Positions 8,571-14,966 of a stretch of 40,195 nucleotides of DNA are shown piece by piece. Every line of letters starts with the position of its first letter. Position 1 is the stretch's first letter. The position numbers were made by a program, and so were the translations under genes. Source of the DNA: an uncultured Clostridia bacterium (GTDB lineage Bacteria > Bacillota > Clostridia > Monoglobales > Monoglobaceae); NCBI GenBank assembly GCA_947625905.1, contig CANQQJ010000034.1, positions 1 through 40,195 on the forward strand, read 5' to 3'. The notes beneath the pieces were generated by a model. It saw only the letters and a program-made list of their open reading frames with translations, was not told the DNA's origin and did no database searches.

Positions 8571-9230
8571 ATGAGCCAAAGAAAAATTAAAGGCGTGCTT
8601 ATCGACATGGACGGCACGCTGCTTAACACCGAGCTGACATCACTTTTTGCCTGGGGCGCAGTGGGGCGGGAGTTCAGCCTTAAAATAGACAAGGATTTCA
8701 TGATGAGCTGTATCGGTCTGCCGACCGGCGTGATAGAGAAGAATTTTTACGCGCGTTTTGGCGAAAAAGTCGATTACAAAAAGCTGCGCGCCCGAAAACT
8801 TGAGATAATGGAGGAGATCGTGCGCCAAAGCGGGCCGGATCTCAAGCCCGGAGCTATGGAGCTGCTGGAATACGCAAGAGCGGAGGGCATGAAGCGCGCG
8901 CTTGTCACATCCACCACGCGGACACGAGCGAGGTTCAATCTTGAGGCGGGCGGAATGCTTGAATATTTTGACGATATAATAACCTGCGAGATGATAAAAA
9001 ACGGAAAGCCGAATCCCGACCCGTATATCCTGGGCGCGGGGCGGCTGGGCCTGACGCCGTTTGACTGCGCCGTGATCGAGGATTCGGAAAACGGAGTGGT
9101 CTCGGCCGCCGCGTCGGGAGCTCTGACGATACTGGTGCCCGACCTGGTCCTAAACGACCGCATGAAGGCCCTGGCCGATTACCGATGCGAAACCCTCCTC
9201 GACGCTATTGAGCTTTTGAAAACACTGTAA
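8571..9230 (+). CDS. HAD-superfamily phosphatase / phosphomutase-like hydrolase
   Basis: The 219-residue protein has all four HAD motifs: DMDGT (Asp12 nucleophile, Asp14), VTSTT, the KPNPDPYI lysine loop, and IEDSENG. The helical C1 cap and the KPxPDPY block place it near the beta-phosphoglucomutase / phosphoglycolate phosphatase group. The substrate is not determinable by eye. GAGGAG at about 8559 provides the SD. It is likely the second gene of the patatin operon and ends at the strong terminator at 9241. Confidence 0.9.
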   Translation: MSQRKIKGVLIDMDGTLLNTELTSLFAWGAVGREFSLKIDKDFMMSCIGLPTGVIEKNFYARFGEKVDYKKLRARKLEIMEEIVRQSGPDLKPGAMELLEYARAEGMKRALVTSTTRTRARFNLEAGGMLEYFDDIITCEMIKNGKPNPDPYILGAGRLGLTPFDCAVIEDSENGVVSAAASGALTILVPDLVLNDRMKALADYRCETLLDAIELLKTL

Positions 9231-9240
9231 AAAACGCACA

Positions 9241-9268
9241 AAAATAAGGCCGTTTGGCCTTATTTTTT
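9241..9268. terminator. Bidirectional terminator between the HAD and XRE genes
   Basis: AAAATAAGGCC (9241-9251) pairs perfectly with GGCCTTATTTT (9256-9266) over a GTTT loop, with T-runs on both sides. The stop codon of the convergent XRE gene (9260-9262) lies inside the stem. A related arm recurs at 11966. Confidence 0.9.
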
Positions 9269-9574
9269 ATTTCTGTGCGCCAAAAAGGAGGCATATGATT
9301 TCAGGGTCTCTTTGTCCGCGGCGGAGAGGCCGGCGGGCAGCTTCAAATAATCCGCGTCCGGATCAAACGTCTCTGTGTACGGCGTAACGCCGAGCAGATA
9401 GTCGACCGACACGCCGAAATATTTTGCCGCCGCGATCTTTATCACGTCGGGAGGCTCGCTCTTGTCCCGCTCATAAGATGAGATCGAATGTTTGTTGATC
9501 CTGAGAATTTCCGCCAGCTGATCCTGCGTCAGTCCCGCGTCCTTCCGAAGCTCCGAAAGTCTTTCGCCTATCAT
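9260..9574 (-). CDS. XRE-family helix-turn-helix regulator
   Basis: The 104-residue protein starts MIGERLSELRKDAGLTQDQLAEIL. Its canonical HTH_3 domain spans roughly residues 5-60, with ISSYERDKSEPP between helices 3 and 4 and YFGVSVDYLLG closing the fold. The remaining ~40 residues are probably a dimerisation or sensing tail. The SD is weak (AGGGTG about 9 nt from the ATG). It borders an AT-rich intergenic region with an ATTGAC-N6-GTCAAT inverted repeat that is a candidate operator. It may control its own transcription and the divergent promoters that lead into the structured RNA. Confidence 0.9.
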   Translation of the reverse strand: MIGERLSELRKDAGLTQDQLAEILRINKHSISSYERDKSEPPDVIKIAAAKYFGVSVDYLLGVTPYTETFDPDADYLKLPAGLSAADKETLKSYASFLAHRNKK

Positions 9575-9638
9575 ATCATCACACCCTATATATTATTATG
9601 AGATTATTATAGAATATAAATCTATTTTTTAATAAAAT

Positions 9639-9668
9639 ATTGACAAATTAGTCAATTTGTTTTAAAAT
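9639..9668 (+). promoter_or_regulatory. Promoter overlapped by an inverted-repeat operator candidate
   Basis: TTGACA (9640-9645), a 17-nt spacer and TAAAAT (9663-9668) form a good promoter. ATTGAC (9639-9644) and GTCAAT (9651-9656) form a perfect 6-bp inverted repeat covering the -35, the expected position for repression by the adjacent XRE protein. No ORF follows directly; the transcript would run into the RNA gene at 9763. Confidence 0.55.
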
Positions 9669-9727
9669 AGTAGAGTATTATTCGATTTTGTGCCCAAAAT
9701 TACGATAATTATTCAATAAAGTTTTTG

Positions 9728-9756
9728 TTTACAATATCGGATAATTGTGCTATAAT
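9728..9756 (+). promoter_or_regulatory. Promoter of the 6S-like RNA
   Basis: TTTACA (9728-9733), a 17-nt spacer and TATAAT (9751-9756). The predicted start, 7 nt beyond the -10, is base 9763, exactly where the long closing stem of the RNA begins. Confidence 0.8.
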
Positions 9757-9762
9757 TAATTC

Positions 9763-9937
9763 ACCACACAAATTGAATATTTTTGTATGCTAAGGTTTTA
9801 ACAATATACGCATTTTTACTTGTTAAAAATGCGGCTCTGTTTCGCGTATTGTTGTTAAAACCTGCGAAATCAATTTGTGTGGTAGCAATAGGAGCAAAGC
9901 ATTTTTAGTGCGGCGCCCCGTTGCGCCGCACTTTTTT
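9763..9937 (+). ncRNA. Structured small RNA with 6S-like architecture
   Basis: This is a free-standing non-coding transcription unit of about 175 nt: promoter at 9728-9756, start near 9763, strong terminator at 9907-9937. The folding is striking. A 14-bp closing stem (9763-9776 with 9870-9883) is followed by an asymmetric bubble (9777-9792 against 9864-9869). Then comes a 12-bp stem, AGGTTTTAACAA (9793-9804) with TTGTTAAAACCT (9852-9863), and an apical 10-bp hairpin, CGCATTTTTA (9809-9818) with TAAAAATGCG (9824-9833). A long rod interrupted by a bubble is the design of 6S RNA, which mimics an open promoter and binds sigma-A RNA polymerase. The rod is shorter than the usual 6S (about 120 nt plus tail), so a regulatory sRNA of another family is possible. 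No coding potential is visible. Confidence 0.65.
9907..9937 (+). terminator. Terminator of the 6S-like RNA
   Basis: AGTGCGGCGC (9907-9916) pairs perfectly with GCGCCGCACT (9923-9932) over a 6-nt loop, followed by six T residues. It is one of the strongest hairpins in the window. Confidence 0.92.
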
Positions 9938-10123
9938 AGTTGGAAAAAATAAATATAAACGGAGGTTAAAGCATTATGAAACTGTGTATATAAAATCCTT
10001 ATTAAATATGTGGCTATATTAATGTACCACAATATGTCAAAATTGTAAAGATATAAAAGGGTGTTGACGAGACTACATATATGAAGTATTAGAAATTAAA
10101 ACTATATTTGAGGAGGAATTAAA

Positions 10124-10750
10124 ATGAAAAAGAAATTTACAAGTATATTTATTTGTGTTGTTATGATGATGTGCTACATAAACACAGATGTGTTTGCACA
10201 AAATATTTCAGTCAAGCTCAATGGAAATGATATTTATTTTGATGTCAATCCGCAGATTATTGAGGACAGAACTATGGTTCCTATGCGTGCTATTTTTGAA
10301 AAACTTGGATACAATATAAGTTGGGATGAAAGAGCTAAAAAAATTACTGCACTAGGATCTAATGAAACTATAATAATGATTATAGGGCAGCATAAATTTT
10401 ATATAAACGAATTGGAATATATTACAGATGTAGCACCCACAATTGTTAATGGAAGAACTTTGGTTCCGTTGCGAGCATTAGGTGAGTCACTAAATTATGA
10501 TGTTTATTGGGATCAGTATCATAGCATTGTATGGTTGTATCCTATGTCTAATATTACTATGAATGAGGCAATTAATATAGCAAAAAATTATGTTGGAAAA
10601 AATGATAATACAATATGGTATATTGGCGGCTTAAACAATCAATGCTATTTGGTGACTTATGCATCTCCGCCATACTATATGCCAGAATATGGCGGTGGTG
10701 GAATTCAGATAAACAAAAACACAGGAAATGTAGAGTTTTTAGCTTCATAA
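10124..10750 (+). CDS. Secreted copper-amine-oxidase-N-domain protein
   Basis: The 208-residue protein has a signal peptide (MKKKFTSIFICVVMMMCYIN, cleavage near VFA-QN). Two copper-amine-oxidase N-terminal-like repeats follow: NPQIIEDRTMVPMRAIFEKLG with ISWDERAKKITA, and APTIVNGRTLVPLRALGESL with VYWDQ. In Clostridia these domains are common modules of exported proteins and do not imply amine oxidase activity. The last ~60 residues (NEAINIAKNYVG, then IQINKNTGNVEF) resemble a PepSY-like fold. GAGGAGG lies about 9 nt before the ATG. Codon use is strongly AT-rich, unlike the core genes, which suggests horizontal acquisition. Confidence 0.88.
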   Translation: MKKKFTSIFICVVMMMCYINTDVFAQNISVKLNGNDIYFDVNPQIIEDRTMVPMRAIFEKLGYNISWDERAKKITALGSNETIIMIIGQHKFYINELEYITDVAPTIVNGRTLVPLRALGESLNYDVYWDQYHSIVWLYPMSNITMNEAINIAKNYVGKNDNTIWYIGGLNNQCYLVTYASPPYYMPEYGGGGIQINKNTGNVEFLAS

Positions 10751-10842
10751 TAGACTAATAATAATTTTATTCATAGCTAAATTAACTAATATTAGTCATT
10801 TGCATAGAAAATAACGCTTAATGATAGATTTGCTAAGACTAG

Positions 10843-10923
10843 TTGACTTTTGTGTGGAACAAGGACGGAAACATTGAGCCGATAGCCGGCGCCGCAGAGT
10901 ATATAAGGCTTGACAAAAATTGA
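10843..10923 (+). pseudogene. Possible remnant of the C-terminus of a secreted protein
   Basis: An open stretch of about 26 codons ends at TGA (10921-10923) and reads ...FVWNKDGNIEPIAGAAEYIR... It has no start codon or SD and is preceded by in-frame stops. It is GC-rich in an AT-rich setting, and the FVW-x-x-x-G-x-x-x-P pattern resembles the terminal domain of the LRR protein at 2-2887 (MLWDSVNGMMPL). I read it as a decayed 3' end. Apart from this and the repeat at 10940, I see nothing between 10751 and 11027. Confidence 0.3.
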
Positions 10924-10939
10924 TTTTTTAAAAATTTCT

Positions 10940-10993
10940 GCCTGGTGGTTAGGGAACAATTTGATATAATTATGCCAATAAAGTTCCCTAACC
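10940..10993. repeat. Palindromic 53-bp repeat, copy 1 (upstream of the RNA-nuclease cassette)
   Basis: GGTTAGGGAAC (10947-10957) pairs with GTTCCCTAACC (10983-10993) around a 25-nt AT-rich centre. The block aligns without gaps to 11850-11902 (44 of 53 identical over 10940-10992), exactly 910 bp downstream. There is no T-tract on either side, so it is not a normal terminator. Confidence 0.85.
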
Positions 10994-11027
10994 GGGGTTA
11001 AAACCAATAAAAATTAAATCTAAAGTA

Positions 11028-11056
11028 TTGACATAATTTAAAGAAACATGTATAAT
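11028..11056 (+). promoter_or_regulatory. Perfect-consensus sigma-A promoter of the RNA-nuclease cassette
   Basis: TTGACA (11028-11033), a 17-nt spacer and TATAAT (11051-11056). Both hexamers match consensus exactly, so strong constitutive transcription of the downstream RNA is expected. Confidence 0.9.
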
Positions 11057-11062
11057 AATAAT

Positions 11063-11244
11063 GTAAAGGCGGGCAACAGCGAGTGTCCGTTAGGGCAATA
11101 ACACGAGGGGTTGTGTCAGCATTCAGCGCTTCGTGTGGCTCTCGATGGGTTGTATGTGCAGACCGCAAGCTGACTTTATGCGCGCACAGATGCGCAGACA
11201 GAAAACATTCAGAGCTCTGCTTTTACGGCAGAGCCTTTCTTTTT
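11063..11244 (+). ncRNA. Structured leader or free RNA upstream of the PBECR4-like nuclease
   Basis: About 180 nt separate the promoter from a terminator at 11214-11244, and the region is rich in pairing. CGGGCA (11070-11075) pairs with TGTCCG (11084-11089) with one G-U. GTCAGC (11115-11120) pairs long-range with GCTGAC (11169-11174). Two imperfect 17-nt units (GAGGGGTTGTGTCAGCA at 11105-11121, GATGGGTTGTATGTGCA at 11144-11160) share 13 of 17 bases at 39-nt spacing, and a 12-nt tandem repeat lies at 11178-11189 and 11190-11201 (10 of 12 identical). Composition is GC-rich against the AT-rich nuclease gene. I do not recognise a named riboswitch, T-box or Rfam family. The order of RNA, terminator, then toxin-like ORF recalls type III antitoxin RNAs. 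Confidence 0.6.
11214..11244 (+). terminator. Terminator between the structured RNA and the nuclease ORF
   Basis: GCTCTGC (11214-11220) pairs with GCAGAGC (11228-11234), then CTTTCTTTTT. It ends 5 nt before the SD of the nuclease gene, so most transcripts should stop and only read-through reaches the ORF. Confidence 0.85.
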
Positions 11245-11259
11245 GAAACGGAGGACTGT

Positions 11260-11847
11260 ATGGATAAATTACGCGAGCGGGCTGCGGCGTTTCGGAATTT
11301 GATGGATTATGAATATATAATAAAACTCGGGAGGAAAGGCAAACTGACTTCATTTACAATAAATTTTGAGCCGTTAGATTTCTTTCACTTGATCGGGTTA
11401 CATAAGCTGACCGATATAGTTAACGGCAGAATGCCGACCGAAAAGATTTTTTATGATTGCCTTAAAGGACATATCACTTATGACCAAATAATTCAAAGTA
11501 TATTTTTTGAAGAACTGGGGAATAGGTTTGAATATTTTAACAAATTAGAGGAAATGCTTGACAGCAATGAAATTATTTTTAAATGCAACACTTCTACATT
11601 GAATAAATTTTCGCGCATAACCGCCGATTTTGAATTGAAAAACATATACAAAGCGTTGACATTCTATTTATTTATAGAAAAACGTTCGTACTCGCAAAAT
11701 CAATATTGCAAATCATTTATTCAAAACGATACTGTGGATTATACATACGGTCAGACAAAAATGACACTGCTTTACAAGGAAAAGGTCAATATAAAGACAA
11801 ATGAACGACAAATACAATTTAACAGATTAACGCCTTTTTCAAAATAA
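11260..11847 (+). CDS. PBECR4-like domain protein, putative nuclease/toxin
   Basis: The 195-residue protein carries the block YIIKLGRKGKLTSF, then FFHLIGLHKLTDI, an EIIFKCNTS strand, and a C-terminal SFIQNDTVDYTYGQ-(K)-MTLLYKEK. I associate this arrangement with PBECR4, a predicted nuclease domain of the Barnase-EndoU-ColicinE5/D-RelE-like group seen in phages and mobile elements of Firmicutes. The conserved His of HLIGLHKL and the later polar residues are possible active-site positions, but catalysis is unproven. The ATG at 11260 has GGAGG (11250-11254) 5 nt upstream; the frame stays open upstream through the terminator, but that is structured RNA. It is AT-rich, alone behind its RNA leader, and flanked by the palindromic repeats. 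Confidence 0.7.
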   Translation: MDKLRERAAAFRNLMDYEYIIKLGRKGKLTSFTINFEPLDFFHLIGLHKLTDIVNGRMPTEKIFYDCLKGHITYDQIIQSIFFEELGNRFEYFNKLEEMLDSNEIIFKCNTSTLNKFSRITADFELKNIYKALTFYLFIEKRSYSQNQYCKSFIQNDTVDYTYGQTKMTLLYKEKVNIKTNERQIQFNRLTPFSK

Positions 11848-11849
11848 TC

Positions 11850-11903
11850 GCTTGGCGGTTAGGGAACAATTTGATATGAATTTATTTATAAAGTTCCCTA
11901 ACG
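11850..11903. repeat. Palindromic 53-bp repeat, copy 2 (3 bp after the nuclease stop codon)
   Basis: GTTAGGGAAC (11858-11867) pairs with GTTCCCTAAC (11893-11902). It matches copy 1 without gaps. Differences are concentrated in the central loop, so the arms are what is conserved. It is in direct orientation relative to copy 1. Confidence 0.85.
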
Positions 11904-11965
11904 CTGACCGAGGGGAAACGGCACAAAACCGTCTCCGGCAAATCCGGGGATGGTTTTGCGCAATA

Positions 11966-11995
11966 AAAATAAGGCCGTTTGGGGGAACGGCCTTA
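11966..11995 (-). terminator. Minus-strand terminator downstream of the lipoprotein gene
   Basis: TAAGGCCGTT (11970-11979) pairs with AACGGCCTTA (11986-11995). Read on the minus strand, the stem is followed by TTTTTATTG, so it suits the lipoprotein gene ending at 12155. Its left arm shares 15 nt with the terminator at 9241. In the rest of the 11848-12154 gap I see only a weak 23-codon ORF at 12017. Confidence 0.7.
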
Positions 11996-12154
11996 TAGAT
12001 TAAAAGGGAGGGAGTTATGTTTAAACTCTGTAACAATCACTTGCTACGATTATTATTATACCACGGTTTAAATTTTGTGGGTGAATAATCTGTAAAGAAA
12101 AAATTAACTCTTTATGAATAATTCACCGATTTTTGCCGAAATATATCGGGCGGC

Positions 12155-12937
12155 TCAGGCTCCCTTTTGGAGCGAGATAACGCTCAGGCCCCCGGTCTCG
12201 GGCGAGAAGATGAAGGACTGTGTTATAACCGACGACTTGTCGCCCGTCAGCGTGTTGAAGTCGTTTCCGGCGTACGCGAAGCCGTCGCCGCTTTGGGTGT
12301 AATATCTCACCGCTCTGGTGACCGAGATATCCTCGCCGCCCTCTTCGGGATTATTGTATTGATCGCCGTATACCGAGGCGAACTCCTCGACGGATGCGCC
12401 GAGCTTGATGCCGCGCGGCGTCACGAATCTTTCGGGGCTGTCGCCCTGCTCCATGTTGCCCGAAGCCACAACGAGGCGTGAAACGTTCATGTCGCCGTCA
12501 TACTTGACCGCGATGCCGCTATAAAATCTGTTGTCCTGTCCGTCGATATAGCGGGGCTCGCCGATAAGGCTCTCCACGTCGTCGATAGACATGCCGATAG
12601 TGATGACCGCGCCGCTCATGGTGTCCACAAAGCCCAGGTCCTCGTCGTCGAACTCGTAACGGTCATCGCCGTCGCGCGCGTCGACCGCCACGTCCACTCC
12701 GCCGTCGCCGCGCTTTGTCACGTTGTCGCCCTCGGCCTCAAACTGATGGGGCACCGACTGAGCCACATACGGAGTTGCGCCCGGCTCGAGCGTGTCGCGG
12801 TGCTCGCCCTCGGATTGGCTCGTGTTATTTTCGGTCAGATCTCCCGAGTCTGACGCCTTTTTTCCGCAGCCCGAGAATATTCCCGCCGCAAGCAGCGCGC
12901 TGAGGCCTATGCAAATAAGCTTTTTTGTCTTAGTCAT
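12155..12937 (-). CDS. Lipoprotein of unknown function
   Basis: The 260-residue protein begins MTKTKKLICIGLSALLAAGI and has a lipobox ending FSGC, so it should be lipidated at that Cys and anchored outside the membrane. A low-complexity Asp/Glu/Ser linker (~residues 28-85) follows. Two related units then appear: MSIDDVESLIGEPRYID and IKLGASVEEFASVYGD. This G-x-S-x-x-x-(V/F)-x-x-x-x-G pattern recalls SmpA/BamE- or BLIP-like small beta folds, but the assignment is tentative. AAGGAG lies 7 nt before the ATG. No partner gene is evident; mnmG lies just upstream on the same strand but is separated by a likely promoter. Confidence 0.8.
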   Translation of the reverse strand: MTKTKKLICIGLSALLAAGIFSGCGKKASDSGDLTENNTSQSEGEHRDTLEPGATPYVAQSVPHQFEAEGDNVTKRGDGGVDVAVDARDGDDRYEFDDEDLGFVDTMSGAVITIGMSIDDVESLIGEPRYIDGQDNRFYSGIAVKYDGDMNVSRLVVASGNMEQGDSPERFVTPRGIKLGASVEEFASVYGDQYNNPEEGGEDISVTRAVRYYTQSGDGFAYAGNDFNTLTGDKSSVITQSFIFSPETGGLSVISLQKGA

Positions 12938-12988
12938 TTTAAATTCTCCTTTTTCGATAGTAAAAAATTAATTTGATTTTGTGCATAC

Positions 12989-13007
12989 ATTATACAACGG
13001 AACCGTT
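12989..13007 (-). promoter_or_regulatory. Probable promoter / operator of the lipoprotein gene
   Basis: On the minus strand a TATAAT (12989-12994) is preceded by the inverted repeat AACGG-N2-CCGTT (12996-13007) and has no good -35. A weak -35 with an overlapping palindrome suggests activator or repressor control. Confidence 0.4.
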
Positions 13008-13049
13008 TCAAATATATGTCTTTATTTTAAACAAATTATAAAATTTCGG

Positions 13050-14948
13050 TTACCCGCCTGATTTTCTGTTTTTGAGCCACACCATCAGGACCGCGATATC
13101 CGCGGGGCTGACGCCCGATATCCTGGACGCCTGGCCCAGCGACGCGGGCCGTATAGCGTTAAGCTTCTGGCGCGCCTCAAGGCGCAGCCCGTCGATCTTT
13201 TCATAGTCGATGTCGTCTGGCATCTTTTTTGTCTCGGTTTTTCGGAAGCGCTCCGCCTGCTTTTTCTGGCGCTCTATGTATCCTGCGTATTTTATGCTGA
13301 TTTCGACCTGCTCGCGCACGTCCCTCGGAAGGTTCGGGCGCTCTGTGTCGATCTCCGCCATGCCGTCGTAAGTCACGCCGGGGCGCTTCAGCAGCTCCTC
13401 GCCCCTTGCCCCGGTCGTCAGCGGAGCCGAGCCGACGCTCTCAAGATATTTGTTCACCGTCTCGGACGGCGGGAATATCAGCCTACCCAGACGATTTATC
13501 TCGTTTTCGATCAGCTGCTTTTTCTCAAGGAATTTTCGGTAGCGTTCTTCCGAGATCAGACCCAGCTCGTAGCCTTTTTGCGTCAGGCGCAGGTCGGCGT
13601 TGTCCTGCCTGAGCAGCAGGCGGTACTCGCTGCGCGATGTCATCATGCGGTAGGGCTCGTTGGTGCCCTTTGTCACAAGGTCGTCTATCAGCGTTCCTAT
13701 ATACGCCTCGGAGCGGTCGAGGGTGAACGGCGGTCTGCCCGAAAGCTTGAGCGCCGCGTTTATTCCCGCGATAAGCCCCTGCGCCGCGGCTTCCTCATAG
13801 CCCGAGGTGCCGTTGAACTGACCCGCGCCGTAGAGCCCGCCTATTTTCTTGAACTCCAGCGTCGGATAAAGCTGCAGCGGGTCGGCGCAGTCGTACTCGA
13901 TGGCGTAGGCGCTGCGCATCACTTTTGCGTGCTTAAAGCCGGGCAGCGAGTGCAGCATCTTTATCTGCACTTCCTCGGGCATACTGCTTGAGAAGCCCTG
14001 CAGATAGATCTCCTCGGTTTTAAGTCCCATCGGCTCCACGAACAGCTGGTGCCGCTCCTTGTCTTTAAAGCGCACCACCTTGTCCTCGATCGAGGGGCAG
14101 TAGCGCGGACCTATCCCTGTTATGCCGCCGCTGCCGTAGATCGGCGAGCGGCTCAGGTTCTCGTTGATTATTTTGTGGGTTTTCTCTCCCGTGTATGTTA
14201 TGTGGCAGGAGATCTTGTTTTCAAGGTTTTTCGGGTCGGTCTCAAATGAGAACGGGATTATCTCCTCGTCGCCCTTTTGTTCCTCAAGCTCCGAAAAGTC
14301 AATGCTGCGGCGGTTCACGCGGGGCGGCGTTCCGGTCTTGAAGCGGCGCAGCTTAACGCCGATCCTTTCAAGGTTCTTCGACAGCTCCCTCGCGGGGAAA
14401 ACCCCGTCGGGGCCGCTCTCCTCGGAATATTCGCCTATGATTATTCTCGCCTTTAAATACGTTCCGGTGCAGACGATCGCCGCGCGGCACAAAAACTCCG
14501 CGCCCGAGGCGGTCACCGCTGAGCGCACATTATTGTTTTCGTCAAGGCGCACGTCCACGATTTCGCCCTGCCTAAGGTCGAGACCGTCCTGAAGCTCGAT
14601 TCGGTGTTTCATGTCGGCCTTGTAATCAACGCGGTCGATCTGCGCGCGCAGCGAGTGCACCGCGGGGCCCTTGCCTCGGTTGAGCATGCGCGACTGTATC
14701 ATGTTTTCGTCGGCAGCCTTGCCCATCTCTCCGCCCAGCGCGTCGATCTCGCGCACCAGATGGCCCTTGGCGGTGCCGCCTATGCTGGGGTTGCACGGCA
14801 GGTTTGCCACCGAGTCGAGACTTATCGCGAAGATGCATGTCCTCATTCCGAGGCGCGCAGAGGCGAGGGCGGCCTCTATTCCGGCGTGGCCGCCCCCTAT
14901 TACTATTACGTCATATTCGTCTTTTGATATAAATGTCGGTCCGTTCAA
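13050..14948 (-). CDS. mnmG: tRNA uridine-34 5-carboxymethylaminomethyl modification enzyme, FAD subunit
   Basis: The 632-residue MnmG (GidA) works with MnmE to install carboxymethylaminomethyl at U34 of tRNAs reading NNA/NNG, using FAD and methylene-THF. The dinucleotide-binding motif IVIGGGHAGIEAALASARLG is near residue 20, followed by NPSIGGTAKGHLVREIDALGG, the GTGTYL-like block and TGTPPRVN. The C-terminal GidA-associated domain ends with SRISGVSPADIAVLMVWLK. The start codon is TTG (14946-14948) with GGAG 7 nt upstream; no ATG is suitably placed. It lies 18 bp after fhs on the same strand, so the two are probably cotranscribed and coupled. mnmE, often adjacent, is not in the window. Confidence 0.96.
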   Translation of the reverse strand: MNGPTFISKDEYDVIVIGGGHAGIEAALASARLGMRTCIFAISLDSVANLPCNPSIGGTAKGHLVREIDALGGEMGKAADENMIQSRMLNRGKGPAVHSLRAQIDRVDYKADMKHRIELQDGLDLRQGEIVDVRLDENNNVRSAVTASGAEFLCRAAIVCTGTYLKARIIIGEYSEESGPDGVFPARELSKNLERIGVKLRRFKTGTPPRVNRRSIDFSELEEQKGDEEIIPFSFETDPKNLENKISCHITYTGEKTHKIINENLSRSPIYGSGGITGIGPRYCPSIEDKVVRFKDKERHQLFVEPMGLKTEEIYLQGFSSSMPEEVQIKMLHSLPGFKHAKVMRSAYAIEYDCADPLQLYPTLEFKKIGGLYGAGQFNGTSGYEEAAAQGLIAGINAALKLSGRPPFTLDRSEAYIGTLIDDLVTKGTNEPYRMMTSRSEYRLLLRQDNADLRLTQKGYELGLISEERYRKFLEKKQLIENEINRLGRLIFPPSETVNKYLESVGSAPLTTGARGEELLKRPGVTYDGMAEIDTERPNLPRDVREQVEISIKYAGYIERQKKQAERFRKTETKKMPDDIDYEKIDGLRLEARQKLNAIRPASLGQASRISGVSPADIAVLMVWLKNRKSGG

Positions 14949-14966
14949 ATTATCACTCCGTTATGT

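Noticed and set aside
9976..9993. A five-codon ORF (MKLCI) behind a perfect GGAGG after the 6S-like RNA
   Set aside because: It is too short to support as a gene; it may be the decayed start of one.
11083..11259. An upstream in-frame extension of the nuclease ORF through the leader
   Set aside because: The extension crosses a clear terminator and paired RNA and has no SD, while ATG 11260 has GGAGG 5 nt away.
10947..11902. The GTTAGGG...CCCTAAC repeats as integron attC sites
   Set aside because: attC sites begin RYYYAAC and end GTTRRRY. These repeats have the opposite polarity (GTT first, AAC last), and no integrase is present.
12017..12088. A 23-codon ORF (MFKLCNNHLLRL...) with a GGAGGG upstream
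   Set aside because: The spacing is short and the sequence is low-complexity in an AT-rich gap. It could be a leader peptide, but nothing downstream on that strand would use it.
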